Positions 43,545 through 53,128 of a stretch of DNA of 64,000 bases are shown here, piece after piece. Both the position numbers and the translations under genes were made by a program. The notes under the pieces are model-generated. The model had not been told where the DNA came from. It saw only the letters and a program-made list of their open reading frames with translations, and ran no database searches. Numbering within the stretch: position 1 is the first letter of the stretch; each line of letters starts with the position of its first letter. Source of the DNA: Desulfonatronum lacustre DSM 10312 (GTDB lineage Bacteria; Desulfobacterota; Desulfovibrionia; Desulfovibrionales; Desulfonatronaceae); NCBI RefSeq assembly GCF_000519265.1, contig NZ_KI912608.1, positions 3,463,421 through 3,527,420 of the forward strand. The letters are read 5' to 3'.

Positions 43545-44393
43545 CTACAAATCGATCCACGCCAAAGGGTCGGGGAGCAGTGTTCCGTTTTTTTCGCGCA
43601 GGGTTCGGACGTCCAGGCGCAGGGGCACAAAGAGATTCAGGGCCGCCGCACCGAAGGGCAGCTTGCGCGCCAGACGGCGAAATATCTGGGCCGCCCGAAT
43701 TTCGCGGGGGGAAAAATACTTTCGGGTGACCTCTTCCCGCTCCCGACGGTGGGCCGCCTCGGATGCCGGGTCGTTGGACACGCCGCCGATGCGGAACACG
43801 GCCACCGGGCGTTTCAGGTAGATACCCCGGATACCGTGCTTGAGAAACGCCCGGAGCAGCCATTCGTGATCCGCGGTGATGCGCAGCCGGGTGTCGAACG
43901 TCCCGCACCGGTCAAAGACGTCCCGAAGATAGAAGATGGCCTGCTGGGTGATGGTCCGCTCCACCAGGGTCAGCCGATTCATCTGACGGTGGCGGCGATA
44001 ACTCTGGACCTGCTTATGCCCTTCGTCCAGCAGAACCACGTCCCCGAAAACGATGTCCGCGTCCGTAAGCTTCAGACACCGACTCATGGAGGTCAGCACA
44101 TCCGGCCCGAAGAGCATGTCGTCGTCGTTGAGAAAATGCAGGACTTCGCCCGTGGTCAGGGCGAGGCCCTTGTTCATGGCTTGATAGATGCCTCCGTCCG
44201 CTTCCCGGAGGTGGCGCACCGGGTAGGGAGCCGTGCGGGCGTATTCGGCAACCAGCTCCGCGGTGCCGTCCGTGGACAGGTTATCCACCACGACGTGCTC
44301 CCAGGGCGGGGTCCGCTGGTTGGCGACGCTTTCCAGGGATGAACGCAGCCGTTCGGCCCGGTTCCACGTGGGGGTGATGATGGAGATTTTCAT
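43545..44393 (-). CDS. Family 2 glycosyltransferase
   Basis: A 282-residue GT-A enzyme starting MKISIITPTWNRAERL. The nucleotide-binding VVVDNLSTDGT and the metal-binding LHFLNDDDML (DxD-like) are clear, with ITADHEWLLRAF for the acceptor site. The first base of the ATG (44393) overlaps the upstream gene's TGA; GAGG lies ahead. It adds a sugar to a surface glycan repeat unit. Last gene of the minus-strand polysaccharide operon. Confidence 0.9.
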   Translation of the reverse strand: MKISIITPTWNRAERLRSSLESVANQRTPPWEHVVVDNLSTDGTAELVAEYARTAPYPVRHLREADGGIYQAMNKGLALTTGEVLHFLNDDDMLFGPDVLTSMSRCLKLTDADIVFGDVVLLDEGHKQVQSYRRHRQMNRLTLVERTITQQAIFYLRDVFDRCGTFDTRLRITADHEWLLRAFLKHGIRGIYLKRPVAVFRIGGVSNDPASEAAHRREREEVTRKYFSPREIRAAQIFRRLARKLPFGAAALNLFVPLRLDVRTLREKNGTLLPDPLAWIDL

Positions 44394-45580
44394 GGCCTCG
44401 CGGCTTGCCACCAGGCTGTTGAACGGTTTTCCCAGGTGAACTCCTCCCGGCGGGCCCGGCAATTGGCCGTCAGGGTTCGGACAAGGTCCGCGTCGCGCAC
44501 GATCCGGGCAAGGGCATCGGCCACTCCAGCGGCGTCCTCCGGGGCGAACAGCACCGCCTCCCGCCCCGGTCGCAACACCTCCGCGATGCTGGGCAGGTTC
44601 GCGGCCAGAATCGGGCGATTCAATCCCGGATAGTCATAGGCCTTGGTGATGGCCACGTAAGGCATGCGACCCCGGTTCAGGGCCGGGATGATCAGGGCGT
44701 CCACGTCCTGCAAGAACCGGGGCAGTTTCCCAGGAGCCACCGGCCCGTGGACCTGGACCGTCTCCTCGCGCCCGACGGTCTGTCCGCGCAAGGCTTCCAC
44801 CTCCCGAGGACTCCCTCCGGCGATCTTCAGCCGCAAGGGCGCATGGACCCGCTCCATGATCTCGCTCCAAGCCCCCATGAGCCACTGGACGCCCTGCTCC
44901 GGGTAGAGGGAGCCGATATAGGCCAGGGTGAAGGGGCGGGAAGCGTCCGGCTCGGGTGGAGGGACGGTTTCAGGGTCAAAGCCGCAGGCCAGCCCCAGGC
45001 TGGTCACTGGCTTGCCGGGAACAAGCTTCTGAAGCTGGTCGCGAAGAACCTCAGTGGTGGTCAGCAGAACGTCCGCATCGGAAAACACGGCCTGTTCGAC
45101 TCTGGCCGCCTTGGATTCCGGACCCTGCTCCAGATGCGTCAACTGATGCACTTCATAAACCCGTCGCACGTTCCGCTCCAGCTCCGGCCGACGGAAGAGG
45201 AATCTCGTCAATCCGGCAAAACTGGCGCTGGCCAGCGTGTCTCCCGGGCGCATCCGGCGGCGCAGGAACAGAAGACACGCCCAGTAATAGACCGCGTTGA
45301 CCGTCACGCCGCGACGGCCTCTGGCCCGACGCAGGGCGGGCAGGGGATGCAAGCGCAGATTGGGCGGAGAGGAAAGCCCCATGCGGTTGAGGTCGTCGGA
45401 AACGGTTTGGTCGCGGGGGGATGCGCGGAGCGGCACTCCCAGCAACGCACCGGGATAGACCAGTCGCACGGTATTTTCCGGGGCCGCGTCGGCCAGGGCC
45501 CGGCAGTTGCGCAGGCAGTAGAGACCGTGAGCCGAGCCGTCGAAGGGGTCCTGGTTGACGACGAAAAAGAGCGTGCTCAT
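44390..45580 (-). CDS. Family 4 glycosyltransferase
   Basis: A 396-residue GT-B enzyme. Motifs: YEVHQLTHLEQ in the N-terminal domain, TLAYIGSLYPEQGVQWLM, LKIAGGSPRE and VHGPVAPGKLPRFLQDVDALIIPALN in the donor-binding domain. The ATG at 45580 (MSTLFFVVNQDP) overlaps the upstream heptosyltransferase stop by 4 nt; the longer upstream frame is not used. Cytosolic, acting on a lipid-linked glycan. Confidence 0.88.
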   Translation of the reverse strand: MSTLFFVVNQDPFDGSAHGLYCLRNCRALADAAPENTVRLVYPGALLGVPLRASPRDQTVSDDLNRMGLSSPPNLRLHPLPALRRARGRRGVTVNAVYYWACLLFLRRRMRPGDTLASASFAGLTRFLFRRPELERNVRRVYEVHQLTHLEQGPESKAARVEQAVFSDADVLLTTTEVLRDQLQKLVPGKPVTSLGLACGFDPETVPPPEPDASRPFTLAYIGSLYPEQGVQWLMGAWSEIMERVHAPLRLKIAGGSPREVEALRGQTVGREETVQVHGPVAPGKLPRFLQDVDALIIPALNRGRMPYVAITKAYDYPGLNRPILAANLPSIAEVLRPGREAVLFAPEDAAGVADALARIVRDADLVRTLTANCRARREEFTWENRSTAWWQAARP

Positions 45581-46593
45581 GTCCGGCCTTCGTCCCGGAG
45601 CAGCTCGTCGCAGGCCTGGAGCACCATGTTGACGCTGATCCGCTCCGCAGGCGACCCAGGGGGCGATTCTTCGTCCGCTGGTTCGGGTTGGATCACCACG
45701 TGCCGGGTTTGCCAGGGGGCCCATTCAATGGGGCTCGAGCCCATGAACAGGGCCGCGGTGGGGCAGGAGCAGGCCGCGGCGAGGTGCATGGCCGCGGTGT
45801 CCACGCCCACGAACAAGACGGCCCTGTGCAGCAGGCCGGCCAACTGGGCCCAGGAGGTTTGACCGGACGTGCTGATGATCCGTCCGGGGGCCGATCTGCT
45901 CAGGGCGGTGCACAACCGGACCTCTTCCGGGTCCGGTCCGCAACTGAGCACGATGGCCGGGATGCGTTCCAGCAGCCTGGCGCAAAGTTCCCGCCAGCGC
46001 TGTTCCGGCCAGCGCTTGATGGACCAGCGCGTTCCGGGATGAAGTACGGCGAAGCGCGTCAGATTGCCCGCCGGAGACCAGGGCCGGGTTCGCTCCCTGG
46101 CAAAGGACAAGGGCGGAATGGACAGGGGGAGCGGCTCGGGCAGACAGTCGCTGACCGTGTAAAAATCTTTTTCCACCTGATGGCTTTTGTACCACCAGAA
46201 GTCGGAAAAGTCCGTGAAGGTTCGTTTCCACCACCAGTGCAGCGGTCGGCCCGCGGCATTGGCGCAACGGTGGCGCGCCCCGCTGATCAGGGTCAGCCAG
46301 CGGCCCCGGTCGCCGTCGCCCAGTTCAAAGGCGTAGTCGAAGCGTTCCCGGCGAACGGCGGCGGCCAAGCCGAAGTCCGAGGCCCAGTTCCAGGGTCGGC
46401 GTTTGTTTTTCTCCGGTGCGGCGGCGGTGAGCACCCGGTCGATGTCCGGGCACCCGGCCAGAATGCCTTCGCACCCCCGGCGCACCACCACCCATATCTC
46501 GGCCTGGGGATCGGCCGCCCGGACGGAGCGGATCATCGGCGTCAGCAGCAGGCTGTCCCCGATGTGCTTGAGTTTGATGAACAGAAACTTCAT
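45577..46593 (-). CDS. Family 9 glycosyltransferase (heptosyltransferase-like)
   Basis: A 338-residue GT-B enzyme: KFLFIKLKHIGDSLLLTPMIRSVRAADPQAEI at the N-terminus and VLHPGTRWSIKRWPEQRWREL, then FVGVDTAAMHLAAACSCPTAALFMGSSP, the ADP-heptose-type donor site. It probably adds heptose or a similar sugar to lipopolysaccharide core. Part of the minus-strand operon with 4-nt coupling to the next gene. Confidence 0.9.
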   Translation of the reverse strand: MKFLFIKLKHIGDSLLLTPMIRSVRAADPQAEIWVVVRRGCEGILAGCPDIDRVLTAAAPEKNKRRPWNWASDFGLAAAVRRERFDYAFELGDGDRGRWLTLISGARHRCANAAGRPLHWWWKRTFTDFSDFWWYKSHQVEKDFYTVSDCLPEPLPLSIPPLSFARERTRPWSPAGNLTRFAVLHPGTRWSIKRWPEQRWRELCARLLERIPAIVLSCGPDPEEVRLCTALSRSAPGRIISTSGQTSWAQLAGLLHRAVLFVGVDTAAMHLAAACSCPTAALFMGSSPIEWAPWQTRHVVIQPEPADEESPPGSPAERISVNMVLQACDELLRDEGRT

Positions 46594-46599
46594 GCCCGC

Positions 46600-47457
46600 C
46601 TACCGCTCCCCCACCAGCCAGCGCCAGTACCAGGACTTTTGCCACAGCGGATTGCGTCTGCGCTGGATGCGTACGTCACGGGACCGCTCCAGAACCACTT
46701 CCCAGCGAAAGCGCAGAAACATCCGGCTGTGTCCGGCGTCTTTGCCGTACTGCTTCATTTCGTATTCCTTGCGGGCATCGATGGGCGTGTTGTGGGACAG
46801 GTCGCGCTCCAGTCCGTGATAGGCCTCGTCCCGGTCCACGTCGATCCGGGGGATGCAGCGATACTTCTTGGGGAGATAGCGCTGTCTGGAACCATGATAT
46901 TTCTGGAACTTGACGAAGCGGTAGTCCTCGGCCCCGTAATGGCCGCAGAATTCCTCGTCATAGCCGTAGAGCCGCAGAAATCTGGCCCGGGAGAGCAGGA
47001 AGGTGTTGGAGTGTCCGTGGCGCAGTTTTCCGGTTACCGGGTCGGTCCGGTAGATCTTGAAAAAATCCCGGCCGCACTCCCGCATCCAGGCCATCCTGGC
47101 CAGGGTGGCTTCGGGAAATTCATGGTCGATGTCCGTGAGCAGCACCTTGTCCGAAGCGGCATAAGTCACGCCCAGGTTTCGCGCTCCGCCCTGGTTCCAG
47201 GGGATGTCGTCGGTGATGCGCAGCCAGGTCAGGTTCAGGTCCAGGTCAGGCACCTCAAACCGCAGCGGCGAGCAGTCGTCCACCACCACGAATTGGATCA
47301 TGTCCAGCAACTCCGGCGCGTACCGCTGATACCGGGCCAGAAGGTCCAGGACCGTGTCCGGGCGTTTCTGATCCAGATAGTAGTGGGTGACGTAGCTCAG
47401 CTTGATGTGGGATTTGTCCGGAATCCGGTGCAAGCTGGACGGCTCGGGGGTATTCAT
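46600..47457 (-). CDS. Glycosyltransferase, GT2/galactosyltransferase-like
   Basis: A 285-residue GT-A-type enzyme: IQFVVVDDCSPLR, ITDDIPWNQGGARNLGVTYAASDKVLLTDIDHEFP (the DIDH stands in the DxD position) and NTFLLSRARFLRLYGYDEEFCGHYGAEDYRF, which matches the C-terminal N-acetyl-galactosaminyl-transferase-like segment. The ATG at 47457 (MNTPEPSS) overlaps the upstream stop. The C-terminal 60 residues are basic. Confidence 0.85.
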   Translation of the reverse strand: MNTPEPSSLHRIPDKSHIKLSYVTHYYLDQKRPDTVLDLLARYQRYAPELLDMIQFVVVDDCSPLRFEVPDLDLNLTWLRITDDIPWNQGGARNLGVTYAASDKVLLTDIDHEFPEATLARMAWMRECGRDFFKIYRTDPVTGKLRHGHSNTFLLSRARFLRLYGYDEEFCGHYGAEDYRFVKFQKYHGSRQRYLPKKYRCIPRIDVDRDEAYHGLERDLSHNTPIDARKEYEMKQYGKDAGHSRMFLRFRWEVVLERSRDVRIQRRRNPLWQKSWYWRWLVGER

Positions 47458-48608
47458 TTTCGTGCCTGCTTTTGACTCTTCTGACTCGTTTCGTCCATGA
47501 GCCGAAGCTGTAATGCTTCGATTCGGCGGCCCATGCCGGAAAGTGTGAATTCGGCTTGGACCATGTTCAGGGCGTTGTCCGTCATTGATCTCGCCAGGTC
47601 CGGCTGATGGAGCACTCGGGTGATCGCGGCGGCCAGGGCCCCTGGGTCGCTGGGGGGGACGAGCAGGCCGGTGCGCTGATGATCCACGATTTCCGGGATT
47701 CCGCCGACAGCCGTGCCCACGAAGGGACACCGCGCGAACATGGCCTGCAGCCCGGCCTGGGGGATGCCTTCGTTTTTCGTGCTGGCCAGCACGGCCACGT
47801 CCAGACCGCGAAAAAACGGCCAGACGTCTTCCTGATGGCCGGGCAGCAGGATGCGTGAGGCAAACGGGCTTTCCCGGCTACGTTTGGAATAGTCGCCCAT
47901 GACCGGCCCTCCGCCCACCAGGAGCAGGCGGGCATCGGGCAGCTTGGCGGCCAGACGTTCAAACGCGTCGATGAGCACGTACTGTCCTTTCCAACTGCGC
48001 AAGACCGAAACCTGACCGATGAGCTGGGCGTTGTCCGGAAGGTTGAAACGTTTCAGCAATTCGCCCCGGGCCCGGTTCCGCGTAGGCATGTCCGGCGCGG
48101 CGATGCCCGTGGGAATGGAGCTGACCTTGTCCGGCGGCAGGCCCAGGGTGCGGCGCAGTTCGTCCCGTATCATCCCGGCCGTGGTCACCACGTGGTCGCA
48201 CAACCCGCGGTACTGCCACCGATTCATGAAATTATTCCCCACCGGCGTACTCACGTGGCGATAGCGGATCGCCGCCGGGACCTTGCACGCCCTGGCAGCC
48301 GTCAATCCCACCCAACTGTCCACGCTGCTGTGGGTGCAGACCACGTCCGGCCGGATGGCCGTGAACCGCCGCATCAGGCGCACAAAGTCCGTTGGCTTGG
48401 TCCGCTTGGCAAAGGAAATCGCTTCACAGTCCAGCCCCGCCTCCCGGGCGCGCCGGAACAGCTCGCCGTGGGCCGGAGTGAACAGGTGCACGCGATGCCC
48501 CCGGTCCCGAAGCCAAAGCGCCTCGGTGAAGACCCGAATGTCCTGCCCGCCCCAGGCGTCCGAGGCTTCGGTGTGGATGATGGTCAAGGGCTTGGGTCGG
48601 AAGGGCAT
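47454..48608 (-). CDS. Family 4 glycosyltransferase
   Basis: A 384-residue GT-B enzyme: IIHTEASDAWGGQDIRVFTEA at the N-terminus, GQVSVLRSWKGQYVLIDAF, LLLVGGGPVMGDY, ILLPGHQEDVWPFFRGLDVAVLASTKNEGIPQAGLQAMFARCPFVGTAVGGIPEIV with the donor-site EG/E pattern. It is the first gene of the minus-strand polysaccharide operon. Two strong hairpins lie upstream (48636-48707). Confidence 0.9.
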   Translation of the reverse strand: MPFRPKPLTIIHTEASDAWGGQDIRVFTEALWLRDRGHRVHLFTPAHGELFRRAREAGLDCEAISFAKRTKPTDFVRLMRRFTAIRPDVVCTHSSVDSWVGLTAARACKVPAAIRYRHVSTPVGNNFMNRWQYRGLCDHVVTTAGMIRDELRRTLGLPPDKVSSIPTGIAAPDMPTRNRARGELLKRFNLPDNAQLIGQVSVLRSWKGQYVLIDAFERLAAKLPDARLLLVGGGPVMGDYSKRSRESPFASRILLPGHQEDVWPFFRGLDVAVLASTKNEGIPQAGLQAMFARCPFVGTAVGGIPEIVDHQRTGLLVPPSDPGALAAAITRVLHQPDLARSMTDNALNMVQAEFTLSGMGRRIEALQLRLMDETSQKSQKQARK

Positions 48609-48635
48609 GCGTGACGGGGGGCTGGGAGAAAACGT

Positions 48636-48707
48636 CTCAGGCCGCCTGAGAGGCGGCCTGAGGGCTTAGGTTCGTCGTGAACAGGTTTTCATGCAACGTG
48701 TTCACGA
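48636..48707. other. Two hairpins upstream of the polysaccharide operon
   Basis: CTCAGGCCGCCT-GAG-AGGCGGCCTGAG (48636-48662) is a perfect 12-bp stem. TCGTGAACA (48675-48683) pairs exactly with 48699-48707. Neither has a T-run. They lie between the pentapeptide gene and the glycosyltransferase gene on the minus strand and may form a weak terminator or regulatory region. Confidence 0.5.
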
Positions 48708-48749
48708 TGATTGAAAGGCGAGTAGTGCTTCAGGGTGCAACGCCACGCA

Positions 48750-49082
48750 CTAATTGCATTGACCGATGGACCCGAAGGCGCAGACCCGTCCATCGGGCCA
48801 GATGGCCTTGCTGAAATTGGCGCCGGTCAGCGTTGCCCCGTCCAGCTTGGCCCCGTCGAGGTATGTGTCGATGAAGTTGGCATTGGTGAGGTTGGCGTTT
48901 CGGAGGTCGGCATTCTTGAGATAGGCTCCCTGGAGGTTGATTCCGGAGAGATTGGCGCCATTGAGGTTCACCCCTGGGCATCTCGTATAGGGTAGCAGGG
49001 TGCAGTTATCGATGACCTGTTGCGCGAACGCCGGAGACGCTGCGACGAGGAGACAAACAAAGAATAAAGCTGATCTGAGCAT
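48750..49082 (-). CDS. Secreted pentapeptide-repeat protein
   Basis: A 110-residue protein with a signal peptide (MLRSALFFVCLLVAASPAFA, cut before QQ) and about ten A(N/D)Lxx pentapeptide units (NLNGANLSGINLQGAYLKNA onward), forming a short right-handed beta-helix. Flanking cysteines (27, 35 and 102, 109) may make disulfides. Periplasmic location is expected; function unknown. Confidence 0.85.
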   Translation of the reverse strand: MLRSALFFVCLLVAASPAFAQQVIDNCTLLPYTRCPGVNLNGANLSGINLQGAYLKNADLRNANLTNANFIDTYLDGAKLDGATLTGANFSKAIWPDGRVCAFGSIGQCN

Positions 49083-49137
49083 GGTTTCATCCTCCGCTGT
49101 GATGGCGTTTCGGTATAGGGGAAAAGGACCGAGGCTC

Positions 49138-49620
49138 CTACTGAACCTTCCAGGAGCCGTCCGGCATGCGGCATGCGGTTCCGTAGGCCTGTTCCGTCTT
49201 GCCGCCGACTTCGACCTGGGTCACGAATTCGCGGCAGTATTGCCCGTCGGGACGCTGATAGGTGTTCACGGGGGTAACGTTGAAGCGATTGCCGGTATCC
49301 GGATTTTTCCACTGCGATGTCTGTCCGGTGGGTTGCGTTTCCAGGGTGCGGCTGACCTGCTGCTGATCCATGCGGTCCATATAACCGCCCACGTAGCTGC
49401 CCAGGACCGCGCCCAGGATGGTCCCGCCGATGATCGCCGCGACCCTCCCGCTGCCCGCGCCGATTTGCGCGCCGGCAATGCCGCCGCCGATCCCGCCGAG
49501 CAGGCCACCACCGATCTGGTTGATGGGTGCGCTGCCGCCCTGGGTGCTGCCGCAACCAGCGGCCAGCAAGGCCAATACAGCCAAAATCGCCAATGTTTTT
49601 CGTGTTGAGTGCATTTTCAT
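49138..49620 (-). CDS. Glycine-zipper outer-membrane lipoprotein (17-kDa antigen-like)
   Basis: A 160-residue lipoprotein with a type II signal and lipobox LLAAGC (Cys23). Glycine-zipper repeats GGGLLGGIGGGIAGAQIGAGSGRVAAIIGG follow (about 38-67), then a C-terminal domain (QWKNPDTGNRFNVTPVNTYQ, CREFVTQVEV, ACRMPDGSW) typical of the surface antigen/RT0821-like family. It probably sits in the outer membrane. GGAG lies just ahead of the ATG. Confidence 0.87.
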   Translation of the reverse strand: MKMHSTRKTLAILAVLALLAAGCGSTQGGSAPINQIGGGLLGGIGGGIAGAQIGAGSGRVAAIIGGTILGAVLGSYVGGYMDRMDQQQVSRTLETQPTGQTSQWKNPDTGNRFNVTPVNTYQRPDGQYCREFVTQVEVGGKTEQAYGTACRMPDGSWKVQ

Positions 49621-49653
49621 ACTCTCCTCCCTGGGGGGTTACGGATCGTGAGA

Positions 49654-50649
49654 TTACTGTTCGCTTTTCAGTTCCCGCCGCATTAATTCCTGCACGGCCT
49701 GTCGCGGGTCCTTGCCCTCGTAAAGAACCTGATACACCTGTTCGGTGATGGGCAGGTCGACCTTGTGCCGCTGACCCAGGGCGTGCACCGATTCCGTGGT
49801 CTTGACGCCTTCGGCGACCATTTTCATCTGCCCGAGGATATCCAAAAGTTTGTTGCCCTGGGCCAGTTTCAGGCCGACCTGGCGATTGCGGGACAGGTCC
49901 CCGGTGCAGGTCAATACCAGGTCCCCCATGCCGGCCAAGCCCATGAAGGTCTGGGCCTGGGCGCCCATGGCCACGCCCAGCCGGGACATTTCGGCCAGGC
50001 CGCGGGTGATCAGGGCGGCCCGGGCGTTGGTGCCGAAGCCGAGGCCGTCGGAGATCCCGGCGGCGATGGCGATGATGTTCTTCAAGGCTCCGCCCAGTTC
50101 CACGCCGCGAACGTCCTTGTTGGTGTAGACCCGGAAGGCGTCCGTGGAGAGCAAATCCTGGATGGACTTGGCCGCGGCCTTGTCCTTGCAGCCCAGGGTG
50201 ACCGCCGTGGGCATGCCCTGGCTGACTTCCTTGGCGAAAGAGGGGCCGGAGAGCATGGCGAAAACGGGCTTGAGGCCGATAAGGGCTTCCTCCGTCACCT
50301 CGGACATGGTCCGCAAGGTGTCCAGGGCGATCCCCTTGCTGGCGGAGATGACCACCGGCTTTTTAGGGAGGAACTCGCGCACGGTCTTGAGCACCCCGCC
50401 GTAAAATTGACTGGGCACGACGAAAAGAAAGAAGTCCGCGCCTTCCGTGACCTGGGCCAGGTCGTCGCTGGCGGTGAGGCCGGGGGCCAGTTCCAGGTCT
50501 GGCAGGTACCACGGGTTGCGGCGCTTGGCGCGGATCAGGGAGGCCAGTTCCTTTTCCCGGACCCATAGCCTGGCCGAGCCGTGCTTGTGCGCCAAGAGAT
50601 TGGCCAGGGTCGTGCCCCAACTGCCGCCGCCGAATACCGCTGTTTGCAT
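49654..50649 (-). CDS. gpsA: Glycerol-3-phosphate dehydrogenase [NAD(P)+] GpsA
   Basis: GpsA makes sn-glycerol-3-phosphate from DHAP for phospholipid synthesis. The 331-residue protein has the Rossmann loop VFGGGSWGTTLA (5-16), FFLFVVPSQ, SASKGI, LSGPSFAKEV, and the catalytic ELGGALKNIIAIAAGISDGLGFG with the active Lys, then TRGLAEMSRLG and GLAGMGDLVLTCTGDLSRNR. Typical length. About 160 bp upstream shows nothing notable. Confidence 0.97.
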   Translation of the reverse strand: MQTAVFGGGSWGTTLANLLAHKHGSARLWVREKELASLIRAKRRNPWYLPDLELAPGLTASDDLAQVTEGADFFLFVVPSQFYGGVLKTVREFLPKKPVVISASKGIALDTLRTMSEVTEEALIGLKPVFAMLSGPSFAKEVSQGMPTAVTLGCKDKAAAKSIQDLLSTDAFRVYTNKDVRGVELGGALKNIIAIAAGISDGLGFGTNARAALITRGLAEMSRLGVAMGAQAQTFMGLAGMGDLVLTCTGDLSRNRQVGLKLAQGNKLLDILGQMKMVAEGVKTTESVHALGQRHKVDLPITEQVYQVLYEGKDPRQAVQELMRRELKSEQ

Positions 50650-50811
50650 GATCAGAAGTCCGTTGGAATATGGTTTGTGGTCGCCGGGTCGGGAACCGGT
50701 CGCGTCAATACGCCGTGGCGGTTCTCACACATGGGGCCTGCGGAGGAAATAAGGTTCTGTCTACTCCAAGCCATTGCCTCAATCAAGTGCGGCCTCCTGG
50801 CGCCCATGCCT

Positions 50812-51126
50812 TCAAAGCACCTTGCGCTCCTGGGTCGATGTCTCCTTCGGATCGCAGGGGCCCAGGGCGTACAGGCGGATTTTCGTGCTGCGGGGGAATT
50901 CCTTGCGCAGCAGGTTTTGCAGGAGTTTGCGCATTTTCTCCGGGGCGACGTTCTCAAAAAGATCTTTGGCAAAACCATCCTGAAGGACGTTCCAGGCATT
51001 CTCCTCTGCCCGGTGAAAGAGCACCCGGCGATTGCGCTTGTAGGTCCGGATCTCCAGGCAGTGGCCCAGGGGCAGTTTGTCCAGGCGCTCCAGAATGGTG
51101 GAAAGGGCCGAGCTTTTGTCGAGCAT
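50812..51126 (-). CDS. Conserved hypothetical protein, 104 residues
   Basis: A small, soluble, basic protein without recognisable motif; it reads as a compact alpha/beta domain (LGHCLEIRTYKRNRRVLFHRAE, then a helix KMRKLLQNLLRKEFP). It lies 25 bp beyond the transglycosylase gene on the same strand, so it is probably co-transcribed. No function can be assigned. Confidence 0.7.
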   Translation of the reverse strand: MLDKSSALSTILERLDKLPLGHCLEIRTYKRNRRVLFHRAEENAWNVLQDGFAKDLFENVAPEKMRKLLQNLLRKEFPRSTKIRLYALGPCDPKETSTQERKVL

Positions 51127-51151
51127 GGTGATCGCGGGACGAAACAGCCCG

Positions 51152-53128
51152 TTACCGTCCGATGAGGCAAATGGAAATTTTGTCCAGGGCGTCTTGGCGA
51201 ATCCAGTCCCATTTTTCCCTGAACAGGCGGTCGCTGCGAAACAGCTTGTTCTCCTGGGCGCGGGTCAGAAATCGATCCAGCTGTCCCGGTCCTCCGTTGT
51301 ACATGGCGTAGAGCATTCCGGCCTGCAAGTCTGCTGTCCAGTTTGCTTCGGGTTCTTTGCGCATCCTGGGATGGGCGTATTTGGCGAAGTACAGGTCCAG
51401 GATCTCCACCCCGGCCTGGGCGTTGTAGGCGATGTCCCAGCGTAGGCGGGTCTGGTCGTAGAGGCCGCGCCAGACCCGTTCATTGATCTGCATGATGCCT
51501 ACGGAAGTGTTGTTGTAGGATCGGATGTACAGGATCCCGTCCCCGGATGTCGTGAACTGACGGAAACAGCTTTCCTGCCAGGCCGTGGCCAGGGCCAGGT
51601 CGTGGAAAAAATCGTGATGGTCGGCAGGCTTTTCGGCTTTGTCCAGAACCTCGTCGGTTCGATCCCGGAGCACTCCGGTCACCCGGTCCATGTACGCTTT
51701 CAGGTCTCGCCCCTGGAAAATCCAATGGGCAAGATCGGCTTCCAGTTCCGCCGGGGGGGACTCGGCCTGGGCGGTTCCAATGAAAAACACCGCGAGGTGG
51801 CCTTGGAGGAATTTTAGGCTCCGGGACCACCGAGAACCCGGCTGCATTGGTTCTCGACCGACATCCTCGTTGTCCAGCCCATTGTCCGGCCCGTTGCCCA
51901 GCCCCCAGCCCAGCCCTAAGGCGCGGCGCAACTCCGGAAGCAGTTCCGGGCCGTACTCCAAAAGCGTCTCCTGCTCGTCCAGCAACCTGGCCAGACGGAT
52001 CAGGCCGTCCCGGCTGATCTCCAGCCCCAGTGTCGGTCCCAGTTTATCCAAGGCCAAGAGGGCGTCGGAAGCGGTAAAAAAAGCCAGGTAGCCCAGCAAG
52101 GAGTTATTGTCGGCCTCCAGGAGATGGCCGCGAAACAACGGTCCGAGCCTGGCCCAGGTTTCCATGAACTGGACGCGGACCAAGTCGGCGTGACCAACCG
52201 GATCTTCGAGGTGATACGCGAACTCATGGCGCATGCGCAGCAAAACGTCCAGCAGGAGCAACTGTTCGTCGTCCGTAAGATGTCTGGCTGTCAGGGTCGT
52301 GATCAGATGCACCAAAAAAGCGTCCCAGACTTCCCAGGCGGCAATGAACTGCTCCAGTTCCTCGTCGGACAGGTACGGCTCCAGCCATTCCGGCTCGGGC
52401 TGATACAGTTCGTCGAAAACCGTCATGACGTTTTCCAGGCGCAACCCTTGAGCCTGGACCTGCACTTCCCCGGGACGCAGGCCTCGCAGCATTTCAAGCA
52501 CACCCGGCCGGTCCTCGGCGGCCAGCATCAACGGCAGGAACTCTTGCAGCTCCTGCTTGGGCGGGCCCAGGTTCACCGAAACGTCGGCCAGGGAACCCAG
52601 AACGTAGTCCTCCACCAAACGCCACGCCAGGGAGGCCAGGCGGGCCGGTTGGCCGTCCGGGGTGCGCATTTCGGATTTGAGCGGCGTGAAGCGGAGGGTC
52701 CAGTCCTCGGGAGAGACCGAGGGATGTTGATACATGACCAGCACCCCGTCGAAACTCAGCGGAAGGACGCAATACCTGCCCATGCTCCGGCCGTAACGCA
52801 GATGGACCTGCGTTTCCATGAGCAGTTCGCCGCCTTCTTCCCGGAAGCGCGGAGCGGAAACAACGACGCCCTGACAACCGTCCTGCTCGTAATACAAGGT
52901 TTTGCGGCTCTTCTCCGTATCCACCCCCGCGACGATACCTCCTTCCAGAAACGTGTTTCGGACCATGGCGTTGAGCAGCGCGTAGTCGATGGTCATGGGC
53001 AGGATGACCTGTTTGGGCTCGCCCAAGGTGTCGGCGGCCGGAGAGGCGGTGGCGATCAACGTCGTCCAGACCAGCAGGCAACCGCACAGGACGGAATATC
53101 CGACTCCATGGCGAATTTTCAGCGTCAT
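51152..53128 (-). CDS. Lytic murein transglycosylase (SLT domain)
   Basis: A 658-residue exported protein with an N-terminal signal (VLCGCLLVWTTLIATASPA). The first 400 residues are unrecognised. The C-terminal SLT domain has the catalytic Glu in LALATAWQESCFRQF, SVGIMQINERVWRG, YNAQAGVEILDLYF and MYNGGPGQLDRF. It cleaves peptidoglycan without hydrolysis, giving anhydromuropeptides. The long N-terminal region is unusual for the family. It overlaps the upstream glycosyltransferase by 4 nt. Confidence 0.87.
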   Translation of the reverse strand: MTLKIRHGVGYSVLCGCLLVWTTLIATASPAADTLGEPKQVILPMTIDYALLNAMVRNTFLEGGIVAGVDTEKSRKTLYYEQDGCQGVVVSAPRFREEGGELLMETQVHLRYGRSMGRYCVLPLSFDGVLVMYQHPSVSPEDWTLRFTPLKSEMRTPDGQPARLASLAWRLVEDYVLGSLADVSVNLGPPKQELQEFLPLMLAAEDRPGVLEMLRGLRPGEVQVQAQGLRLENVMTVFDELYQPEPEWLEPYLSDEELEQFIAAWEVWDAFLVHLITTLTARHLTDDEQLLLLDVLLRMRHEFAYHLEDPVGHADLVRVQFMETWARLGPLFRGHLLEADNNSLLGYLAFFTASDALLALDKLGPTLGLEISRDGLIRLARLLDEQETLLEYGPELLPELRRALGLGWGLGNGPDNGLDNEDVGREPMQPGSRWSRSLKFLQGHLAVFFIGTAQAESPPAELEADLAHWIFQGRDLKAYMDRVTGVLRDRTDEVLDKAEKPADHHDFFHDLALATAWQESCFRQFTTSGDGILYIRSYNNTSVGIMQINERVWRGLYDQTRLRWDIAYNAQAGVEILDLYFAKYAHPRMRKEPEANWTADLQAGMLYAMYNGGPGQLDRFLTRAQENKLFRSDRLFREKWDWIRQDALDKISICLIGR